From assembly GCA_021792405.1 (NCBI GenBank), contig JAJYUU010000027.1, positions 1-40,142 of the forward strand: a stretch of DNA of 40,142 bases, read 5' to 3'. A program made the translations under genes and the position numbers. The stretch comes from Actinomycetes bacterium (lineage in GTDB: Bacteria; Actinomycetota; Actinomycetes; Streptosporangiales; Streptosporangiaceae). The notes under the pieces were generated by a model. It made no database searches. It saw only the letters and a program-made list of their open reading frames with translations, and was not told the DNA's origin. Below are positions 30,982 through 40,142 of the stretch, piece after piece (position 1 is the first letter of the stretch; every line of letters begins with the position of its first letter).

Positions 30982-32049
30982 ATGGATGATCTCGAGCGGG
31001 TAGGCGCCGCGTACCTGAGCCATCTCACCGAGGCCGACCTGCGCGCGCTGGTGCACGCGGACGAGGTCCCGGCCGCCACAGCGCAGGCCCGGCTGGCCGC
31101 CCTGCGCCGCGCTCCGGAGCTGCTGCTGGACGTGCTGGACCGGCCGGCGGTCTCAGCAGGCCTGCTGAACCTCGCCTCGGCCGGTTCGGCCGAGCGGTTC
31201 ACGCTGATCTCCCCGTTCCTGGTCTTCGCCGCAGCCATCCACCGGATCGCAGCTGACCTCCAGACCAGCGCATATGCCCCGGAGCGCACCGCACCCAGGC
31301 TGCGAGTGCCGGTCTTCGACGGCCCGCAGCTAGCCGCCTACCTAGCCAGCGCTGCGCACCGGTTGTTCCTCGCCGAGTTGCTGGCGTCGTTCTCACGGTC
31401 CTCCGGCGGCGTGATCGTCACCCGCACCTCCCAGGGCCTGCGCCGGCGCCGCTGGAACGATCTCGACCTCGGCAGGCTGGCCATGCTGCTCGAGTCACTG
31501 CCCGAGCCGGAGCGCGCGCCGGTGTGGCGCCGCCTGGGCGATCTCGCGCTCTTCCTGAGCGGAGTCTTCCCGGCCGCGATCGAGCGTGCCCTGACCGGCA
31601 GGCTCGACCCGGCTCGGCTTGCCAGGACGACCGGCCTGGCCAGCCCGCCGGTCGCCGATCTCGGGCCAGCGGAGCTGTTGGAGTGGTTTGGGGCGGGCTG
31701 GTACCGGCTCGCGGCCAGGCACGCCGGCCGCTACGCGATCTCGCCTGCCGCCGCCGCTCCGGCCTCGCCTGCCGCCGCCGCTCCGGCCTCGCCTGCCGCC
31801 GCCGCTCCGGCCTTGCCTGCCGCCGCCGCTCCGGCCTTGCCTGCCGCCGCTGCTCCAGCCGCCCCGATCCCGGCCAGCCCTCTTGCAGTCGGCCCCGATG
31901 CAGCCAGCCCCAATGCAGCCAGCACAGTTTCGGCCACCGCGCTGCGGGACAACGCCGAGCACTTCCACCAGGCCCGCCGGGTGCTGAACGCCGCCGCCGA
32001 CCGGTACCTGTTTCCGGTGGGTGTCGACTGGCTGACTCGGCCGGCCTGA
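30982..32049 (+). CDS. Unrecognised protein with an Ala/Pro octapeptide repeat
   Basis: This 355-residue protein has no family that I recognise. Residues 1-250 look like a compact helical domain: TEADLRALVHADEVPAATAQ (LRALVHADEVPAATA), FTLISPFLVFAAAIHRIA, VPVFDGPQLAAYLA, LGDLALFLSGVFPAAIE. A linker of five (S/L)PAAAAPA octapeptides encoded by a 24-bp tandem repeat follows (31741-31860). The C-terminus (ALRDNAEHFHQARRVLNAAADRYLF) is another helix pair. There is no signal peptide. The strand and frame are supported by consistent codon bias; start ATG 30982 follows GGAGTG. It lies after the HAD gene and its end is 18 bp from the convergent metH stop. Confidence 0.75.
   Translation: MDDLERVGAAYLSHLTEADLRALVHADEVPAATAQARLAALRRAPELLLDVLDRPAVSAGLLNLASAGSAERFTLISPFLVFAAAIHRIAADLQTSAYAPERTAPRLRVPVFDGPQLAAYLASAAHRLFLAELLASFSRSSGGVIVTRTSQGLRRRRWNDLDLGRLAMLLESLPEPERAPVWRRLGDLALFLSGVFPAAIERALTGRLDPARLARTTGLASPPVADLGPAELLEWFGAGWYRLAARHAGRYAISPAAAAPASPAAAAPASPAAAAPALPAAAAPALPAAAAPAAPIPASPLAVGPDAASPNAASTVSATALRDNAEHFHQARRVLNAAADRYLFPVGVDWLTRPA
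31741..31860 (+). repeat. Five tandem 24-bp repeats inside the unrecognised gene
   Basis: The unit (T[CT]GCCTGCCGCCGCCGCTCC plus GGCC) is repeated five times without gaps; three copies are identical, the fourth differs by one base and the fifth by three. It keeps the frame and encodes (S/L)PAAAAPA. Such in-frame repeats often vary in copy number between strains. Confidence 0.9.
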
Positions 32050-32067
32050 CCGGCGCGCGGCTAGCGG

Positions 32068-35742
<3,675 letters not shown>

Positions 35743-35933
35743 TCGACCCGCCTCTCCCCTGCTAGCCAGAAGAGACGCGGTCATGGCGCGGACTCTTTAG
35801 GCGTTTTTGACCTGGTCGCCAAGCTGTCTGTCAAATCTCTCCAGGTGCTTCCACACTACTGCATCCCGAAGCCATGCGGCCAGCGAGTACCCCGCTAGCG
35901 ACCAGGACGGGAACGGGCGGTACCGGCCGGCCG

Positions 35934-36959
35934 CTAGCCAGCGACCTCGCTTCTGAGCAGTTGAGCCGCTTGCACCAGCGCTGTCAGCTTGCCGTCCGCC
36001 GAGTCCCTGGGCAGGTACTTCATGCCGCAGTCGGGAGCCAGCACGATCTTCTCGGCCGGCACGTAGGGCAGCGCCCGCCGTGCCCGCGCGGCGATCTGCT
36101 CCGGCTTCTCGACGTCCGGGGTACTCAGGTCCAGCACCCCGAGAATGATCGTCTTGCCCGCCAGGTCGGCGAGCACACCGCAGTCCAGGCCGGACTGCGC
36201 GGTCTCGATGGAGATCTGGTCGGCTGAGCTCGCCGCCAGTTCCGGCAGGAATGAGTAGCCCGACGGCCGGTCGTGGATGATCGCCGCGTAGCCGAAGCAC
36301 AGGTGCACGGCGGTGGTGCCGGCGGCGCCGGCCAGCGCCGCGTTCACCACGGCCAGCCCGTACCCCTTCGCCGTCTCGGCCCTGGCCTGCAGGTACGGCT
36401 CGTCCAGTTGCACGATGTCGGCGCCGGCCGCGAACAGGTCGGCGACTTCGGCGTTCACTGCCGCCGCGTAGCCGAAGGCCGCCTCCTCCTTGGTCGGGTA
36501 GTAATCGTTCTGAGCCTGCTCTGCCATGGTGAACGGGCCGGGGACGGTGACCTTGATCTGGCGGTCGGTGTGCGCCCGGAGGAACTTCACCGCCTCGACG
36601 TTGACCGGGTGGCGGCGGCTGATCGGTCCGGTGATCCGCGGTACCGGGTTGGGGTGCCCGCTCCGGTCCAGCGCGGTGCCCGGGTTGTCGATGTCGATGC
36701 CGTCGAGAGCGGTAGCGAACGCGTTGGAATAGCTCTCCCGGCGGATCTCGCCGTCGGTGATGATGTCGAGGCCCGCATCCTCCTGGGCGCGGATGGCGAG
36801 CAGCGTGGCATCGGCCTGCGCCTGCTCCAGGAACTCCGGCCCGACCCGCCACAGTTCGGTGGCCCGCACCCGCGGCGGGAACCGCCCGGCTAGCCTGCCC
36901 CGGTCGATCAGCCAGTCCGGCTGCGGGTAGCTGCCCACGAGTGAGGTCGGGAAGAGCAC
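35934..36959 (-). CDS. Short core-MetE-type methionine synthase (C-terminal MetE domain only)
   Basis: GTG 36959, with GGAGG six bases upstream, gives 341 residues, less than half of classical MetE. It matches the catalytic C-terminal barrel: TSLVGSYPQPDWL, DIITDGEIRRESY, VPGPFTMAEQA, IVQLDEPYL, Zn ligands His219 and Cys221 (VHLCFGY), Glu252 (SIETAQS), LGVLDLSTPDVE and Cys311 (APDCGMKYLP). The N-terminal half needed for folate binding in full MetE is absent. Core-MetE proteins are thought to take the methyl from a methyl-corrinoid protein rather than methyl-THF. With a corrinoid protein encoded 9 kb away and metH directly downstream, both sinks may be used. The AKR gene is divergent. Confidence 0.85.
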   Translation of the reverse strand: MLFPTSLVGSYPQPDWLIDRGRLAGRFPPRVRATELWRVGPEFLEQAQADATLLAIRAQEDAGLDIITDGEIRRESYSNAFATALDGIDIDNPGTALDRSGHPNPVPRITGPISRRHPVNVEAVKFLRAHTDRQIKVTVPGPFTMAEQAQNDYYPTKEEAAFGYAAAVNAEVADLFAAGADIVQLDEPYLQARAETAKGYGLAVVNAALAGAAGTTAVHLCFGYAAIIHDRPSGYSFLPELAASSADQISIETAQSGLDCGVLADLAGKTIILGVLDLSTPDVEKPEQIAARARRALPYVPAEKIVLAPDCGMKYLPRDSADGKLTALVQAAQLLRSEVAG

Positions 36960-37033
36960 GGCTGCCTCCGGCAGAGATGGCGGCGGGGTTCTGGCCAAGT
37001 ATGCGCCCGTTGCCGGATAGCCCCGGCGGCAGG

Positions 37034-37062
37034 TTGACGTTAGCGGAACGGCTGCGGATAGT
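37034..37062 (+). promoter_or_regulatory. Promoter with leaderless geometry for the aldo/keto reductase gene
   Basis: TTGACG (37034-37039), a 17-bp spacer and GATAGT (37057-37062) form a good vegetative-type promoter. Transcription would begin about 37069-37071, that is at or next to the ATG at 37071. No Shine-Dalgarno sequence precedes that ATG, which fits a leaderless mRNA, common in actinobacteria. Confidence 0.55.
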
Positions 37063-37070
37063 GTCGCGCA

Positions 37071-37991
37071 ATGACCAGTGCAGCCGCCGCAGGTACCTGG
37101 ACGCTTGGCGACCTCGTCATCAACCGGATGGGCTTCGGCTCGATGCGCCTGACCCAGGATGGGCCGGCCTTCGCCGACGGCGCACTGCCGAGCGACCGCG
37201 GCCGGGCCATCACGACGCTGCGCCGGGCGGTCGACCTCGGGGTCAACCACATCGATACGGCCGCCTTCTACTTCTCCGCGATTCGCTGCGCCAACGAGCT
37301 GATCAACACCGCGCTCGCGCCCTACCCGGACGACCTGGTCATCGTCACCAAGGTCGGCCCTGGCCGCGATACCTGGGGCAACTGGACCAACGCCGCGCGC
37401 CCGGACCAGCTGCGCGGTCAGGTCGAGGAGAACCTGCGCCAGCTCGGTCGCGACCACCTGGATGTGGTGAACTACCGTCGGCAGGCGAGCGTGCACTCGA
37501 TATCCGAGCACTTCGGCGCGCTGGCAGAGCTGCGCGCCGCCGGGCTGATCCGCCACCTCGGTATATCCGGGGTAGAGCCAGCCCACCTAGCGCAGGCCCA
37601 GGCCATCGCGCCGGTGGTCTGCGTGCAGAATGCCTACAGCGTCAGCGACCGGCGGCCCGAAACGCGCGCCCTGCTGCAAGCCTGTGGCGAACAGGGCATC
37701 GCGTTCGTTCCGTTCTTCGCAATCGCCGGCGCTCGCCGACCCGGCGCCGGCGGCCGTGACGGCGAGTCGGGCAGCACGGGCGGCGCGGAGCCCCGGCAGC
37801 TTAGTGACATCGCCCGCGCGCACGACGCGACTGTCGCGCAGATTCGGCTGGCCTGGACGCTGCATCAGGGCCCGCACGTGCTCGCGATCCCGGGTACCGG
37901 CAACCCGGACCACCTGCTCGAGAACGTTGCCGCTGGCGCGATCGAACTTAGCGATGCTGAACTGGCCAGCCTGGCAGAGGTCAGCAGCTGA
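37071..37991 (+). CDS. Aldo/keto reductase
   Basis: This 306-residue (beta/alpha)8 oxidoreductase starts at ATG 37071. AKR signatures are MGFGSMRLTQDGPA, GVNHIDTAAFY (catalytic Asp and Tyr), VIVTKVG (catalytic Lys), LGRDHLDVVNYRRQ, the GISGVE strand, and the C-terminal IPGTGNPDHLLENVAA NADPH-binding part (AIPGTGNPDHLLEN). The catalytic His position of many AKRs is Asn here (VVNYR), as in the YdbC-like subgroup with LDVVNLR. A Gly/Ser-rich loop (GAGGRDGESGSTGGAE) replaces part of the usual C-terminal loop. Substrate is unknown. Its 3' end overlaps the convergent sigma-factor gene by 11 bp. Confidence 0.9.
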   Translation: MTSAAAAGTWTLGDLVINRMGFGSMRLTQDGPAFADGALPSDRGRAITTLRRAVDLGVNHIDTAAFYFSAIRCANELINTALAPYPDDLVIVTKVGPGRDTWGNWTNAARPDQLRGQVEENLRQLGRDHLDVVNYRRQASVHSISEHFGALAELRAAGLIRHLGISGVEPAHLAQAQAIAPVVCVQNAYSVSDRRPETRALLQACGEQGIAFVPFFAIAGARRPGAGGRDGESGSTGGAEPRQLSDIARAHDATVAQIRLAWTLHQGPHVLAIPGTGNPDHLLENVAAGAIELSDAELASLAEVSS

Positions 37992-39255
37992 CTTCCGAGA
38001 GCCGCTTGGCCAGGTAACGGCGTTCGGGTTCGGTCGGGGCCAGCGTCAGCGCTTCCCGGTAGCTCGCCGCTGCCGCCGTCCGGCGGTCCAGTCGGCGCAG
38101 CAAGTCCGCCCTGGTGGCGGGCAGCAGGTAATAGCCGGCCAGACCGCCGGCCGCGGCAAGCTGATCAACCAGGGCAAGGCCCGTTTCGGGGCCTTCAGCC
38201 ATCGCGACCGCGACGGCCCGGTTGAGCTCAACGACGGGGGAGGGCACGAACCGGCGGAGCTCTGCGTAGAGCAGCGCGATCTGCGCCCAGTCGGTGTCGG
38301 CCGCTTGCCGCGCTTCGGCGTGACACGCGGCGATGGCCGCCTGCAACTGGTAAGGGCCGGGCCTTTGGCACCGCAGCGCTGCCTCGAGCAGGGCGACGCC
38401 CTCGGCGATCTTCGCCGCGTCCCACCGGGTCCGGTCCTGGTCCTCCAGGCTGACCAGGTCGCCCTGCGCGTCGAGCCGGGCGGCGCTGCGGGCGTCCTGC
38501 AGCAGCATCAGCGCGAGCAGCCCGGTCGCTTCTGGCTCGTCCGGCATCAGCCCGGCCAGCAGGCGGCCCAGCCGGACCGCCTCGCCGGTGAGATCGGGCC
38601 GCAGCACGTCGGCCCCGGCCGAGGCCGAGTAACCCTCGTTGAACAGCAGGTACAGCACCGCGAGCACGCCGGTAGTGCGCTCGGGCAGCAGGTGCGCGGG
38701 CGGCACCCGGTACGGGATGCCCGCATCACGGATCTTGTGCTTGGCCCTGGTCAGCCGCTTGGCCATGGTGCCTTCGGGCACCAGGAACGCCCTGGCGATC
38801 TCCGCGGTGGTGAGCCCGGCGAGGGTGCGCAGCGTGAGCGCCACCCTGGCTTCGAGCGACAGTGCCGGGTGGCAGCAGGTGAACATGAGCCGCAACCGGT
38901 CGTCAGGGACGCCGCCGTCGCCCTGGAAAGTCGGCTCTTCCGGCACCGACAGCGCGGCGACCTGCTGCAGTTTGACTGTCTCGGTTTTGCTGCGGCGCAG
39001 CCGGTCGACAGCCCGGTTGCGCGCGGTGGTGGTCAGCCAGGCGCCCGGCCGGTCAGGCACGCCGTCGGAAGCCCACTTGGCCAGCGCCGCGGCGAACGCG
39101 TCCTGGGTGCATTCCTCGGCCAGGTCCCAGTTCCCGGTCATCCGGATCAGGGTGGCGACGACCTTTCCCCACTCCTGCCGGAACGCGTCGGCCACGGCAG
39201 CCTGCGCTGCACCGGTCCCGCTGCCGGGCATGCGTTCGCCAGCCGCAGCGGTCAT
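37981..39255 (-). CDS. ECF42-type RNA polymerase sigma factor with C-terminal TPR-like extension
   Basis: ATG 39255 overlaps the stop of the YCII gene (ATGA) and gives 424 residues. Sigma region 2 is WDLAEECTQDAFAAALAKW with PGAWLTTTARNRAVDRLRR (TTTARNRAVDRLRR). Sigma region 4 is LTLRTLAGLTTAEIARAFL with GTMAKRLTRAKHKIRD. The long C-terminus (about 185-424, starting with VPPAHLLPERTTGVLAVLYL in parts LLPERTTGVLAVLYLLFNEG) is the extension that marks the ECF42 group and folds as TPR-like helices (YREALTLAPTEPERRYL). ECF42 genes lie beside YCII/DGPF genes, as here, and have no anti-sigma factor. The extension is thought to take over control. Target genes are unknown. Confidence 0.92.
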   Translation of the reverse strand: MTAAAGERMPGSGTGAAQAAVADAFRQEWGKVVATLIRMTGNWDLAEECTQDAFAAALAKWASDGVPDRPGAWLTTTARNRAVDRLRRSKTETVKLQQVAALSVPEEPTFQGDGGVPDDRLRLMFTCCHPALSLEARVALTLRTLAGLTTAEIARAFLVPEGTMAKRLTRAKHKIRDAGIPYRVPPAHLLPERTTGVLAVLYLLFNEGYSASAGADVLRPDLTGEAVRLGRLLAGLMPDEPEATGLLALMLLQDARSAARLDAQGDLVSLEDQDRTRWDAAKIAEGVALLEAALRCQRPGPYQLQAAIAACHAEARQAADTDWAQIALLYAELRRFVPSPVVELNRAVAVAMAEGPETGLALVDQLAAAGGLAGYYLLPATRADLLRRLDRRTAAAASYREALTLAPTEPERRYLAKRLSEVSC

Positions 39256-39614
39256 ACGCTCGCCAGGACCGGCCGTACCTCGACGACGCCGCCGGCCAGG
39301 GCAACCGGATGCCGGGAGGCCGCGTAGATGGCCTCGTCCAGGTCGGTGCACTCGATCACGTCATAGCCGAGGATCTGTTCCTTGGTCTCGGCGAACGGCC
39401 CGTCAGCGACCAGCACTTCGCCGCCGCTGCTGCGGACCGTCGTCGCCGTGCCGCTCGGCTGCAGTTGCGAGCCCTCCACCAGCAGGACGCCGCGAGCCTG
39501 CATCTCCCGCGCCCACGGCATCCAGCACGGCTCGGCTGAATCGTCGTCGCCCAGGGGATGCGGCGCGAGCTCGGGCGCGGTCTCGTCGCCGCACATCAGC
39601 AGCATGTAGCGCAT
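39252..39614 (-). CDS. YCII/DGPF-domain protein
   Basis: This 120-residue protein has the YCII-related signature: MRYMLLMCGDE at the N-terminus, then VLLVEGSQLQPSGTATTVR, VLVADGPFAETKEQILGY with the DGPF motif, and DLDEAIYAASRHPVA. AGGAG lies seven bases before ATG 39614. It is the first gene of the operon with the ECF42 sigma factor, overlapping it by ATGA, the arrangement diagnostic of that sigma group. The domain may bind or sense a small ligand; its biochemical activity is not established. Confidence 0.92.
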   Translation of the reverse strand: MRYMLLMCGDETAPELAPHPLGDDDSAEPCWMPWAREMQARGVLLVEGSQLQPSGTATTVRSSGGEVLVADGPFAETKEQILGYDVIECTDLDEAIYAASRHPVALAGGVVEVRPVLASV

Positions 39615-39632
39615 CTTGATTCTCCTGTTCGA

Positions 39633-39661
39633 CTTATAGCTCGTCCATATTGTGCAGTCAG
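39633..39661 (-). promoter_or_regulatory. Promoter of the YCII-ECF42 operon
   Basis: On the minus strand CTGACT (39661-39656), a 17-bp spacer and TATAAG (39638-39633) precede the ATG at 39614. This is a good match to a vegetative promoter, giving a leader of about 12 bases that still contains the AGGAG sequence. Confidence 0.55.
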
Positions 39662-39798
39662 ATGCCGGCCCGTGCCGCGTCGATCAGGAGAAATACCCTG
39701 ACCCCGAGTCTGAGGCCGCTGATTATGGAAGTCGTGATCTTGGCTTTGCGCGCCACGGACAGTAACTGCGAAGGACAGCACAAGCCTGCACAACAGGA

Positions 39799-40018
39799 GT
39801 GATTCTAGAGGGCGAACGTCAGCGGCAGCACTGGTCTTTTGACCGTCGCGGAGGCAGCTTCATCGCGCCCGCCGACATCAAGGCTGCATGGGACGTGGTC
39901 CGCTGCCGCGCCAAGGTCGTGCAGGCCGCTGTGATCACCTGCGGCGGCGCAGCTGCCCTCGCTCACCGCGCGGTGCCACGAGCCCGGCTGCGGACTTCGG
40001 CCGCCGAGGCGGCAGTTA
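39799..40018 (+). pseudogene. Possible gene start truncated by an insertion sequence
   Basis: From GTG 39799 a frame reads HWSFDRRGGSFIAPADIK, AAWDVVRCRAKVVQAA, then becomes Ala/Arg-rich and runs into the IS end at 40019. The first 45 residues look protein-like, with mixed composition and a plausible strand-helix pattern, but I recognise no family. It may be the 5' part of a gene interrupted by the IS5-like element, or a chance frame. The rest of 39662-39798 shows no gene. Confidence 0.22.
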
Positions 40019-40142
40019 GAGCCTGTTTAAAAACCTCATGCCGCTTGTCGCAGGGCGGGCGATGCTGGTGCTGGCGCCGGTGGTGCCGCGGGCTGGCGGC
40101 GGGCCAGGCGCGCGGCCATGATGTGGATCATGGACCAGTACA
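40019..40142 (-). mobile_element. End of an IS5-family-like insertion sequence, cut by window edge
   Basis: From 40019 the sequence reads GAGCCTGTTTAAAAACC, typical of an IS5-type terminal inverted repeat, directly followed inward by the stop of a transposase on the minus strand. The flank is GGCAGTTA, so a TTA or TA target duplication is possible; the far end is outside the window. Confidence 0.65.
40036..40142 (-). CDS. IS5-family-like transposase, C-terminal fragment
   Basis: Thirty-four C-terminal residues are visible: YWSMIHIMAARLARRQ followed by a Pro/Ala-rich tail ending ALRQAA, stop at 40038-40036. YWSMIHIMxRRLA-type endings are characteristic of IS5-family (DDE) transposases. The catalytic part lies beyond the right edge, so integrity cannot be judged. 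Confidence 0.6.
   Translation of the reverse strand, partial: YWSMIHIMAARLARRQPAAPPAPAPASPALRQAA

Noticed and set aside
31741-31860. CRISPR-like array
   Set aside because: The repeats are contiguous without spacers and are in frame within a coding sequence.
35743-35933. Cobalamin, SAM or SAH riboswitch upstream of metH
   Set aside because: I looked for the B12-box and the SAM/SAH core sequences on the minus strand and found neither.

Overview
The window is about 40 kb of high-GC, tightly packed DNA with frequent GTG starts and 4-base start/stop overlaps. It encodes typical actinobacterial families: a DUF222/13E12 HNH protein, DUF2332, a DrrA-type ABC pair, an ECF42-type sigma factor paired with a YCII protein, EtfBA and an NlpC/P60 protein. 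A filamentous or soil actinobacterium (Streptosporangiales- or Frankia-like) is the best guess; the exact genus cannot be read from the sequence.

Left part (1-6000) is accessory. An edge-truncated DUF222 gene is followed by a decayed GH31 glycosidase tail. Next comes an unusual two-gene cassette: a four-helix membrane KAP-type P-loop NTPase (4809-2923) translationally coupled to a 602-residue protein I do not recognise (2926-1118). A decayed DUF2637/SpdB-like plasmid gene lies beside it. A PII protein without the modified T-loop tyrosine and a VOC protein follow. The cassette is the best candidate for an undescribed, possibly defence-related, system.

6000-13400: a GT28/MGDG-synthase-like glycosyltransferase coupled to a GH42-like protein; a cupin-ABC ATPase-ABC permease operon with two tandem operator-like sites; a small membrane protein; a nucleotidyltransferase-fold protein; and a metallophosphoesterase.

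13400-37000 is dominated by methylated-amine and one-carbon metabolism. One block is an APC permease, an FAD/GcvT dimethylglycine-sarcosine dehydrogenase-like enzyme and EtfB/EtfA. A second block is an MttB-family (non-pyrrolysine) methyltransferase divergent from an operon of IclR regulator, corrinoid protein, methyl-THF:corrinoid methyltransferase, 2Fe-2S corrinoid activator (RACo/RamA-like) and DUF1638. A third block is a full-length MetH and a short core-MetE. Read together they suggest uptake of a betaine, transfer of the first methyl via a corrinoid protein to THF, oxidation of the remaining methyls through ETF, and methyl sinks at homocysteine. The substrate is inferred, not shown.

Between the first two blocks (19738-22646) lie a nested inverted repeat, a G1-peptidase pseudogene with a stop and a frameshift, and a non-coding region with two diverged copies of a roughly 260-nt element. 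Each copy ends in a strong hairpin; the two hairpins share an identical 7-nt loop on different stems, which points to structured RNA. A DUF2332 gene follows. NlpC/P60, a HAD hydrolase and a repeat-bearing unknown protein lie between MttB and MetH.

Right end (37000-40142): an aldo/keto reductase with a leaderless-type promoter, the YCII-ECF42 pair with a good promoter, a short unassigned reading frame, and the end of an IS5-like insertion sequence running off the window.
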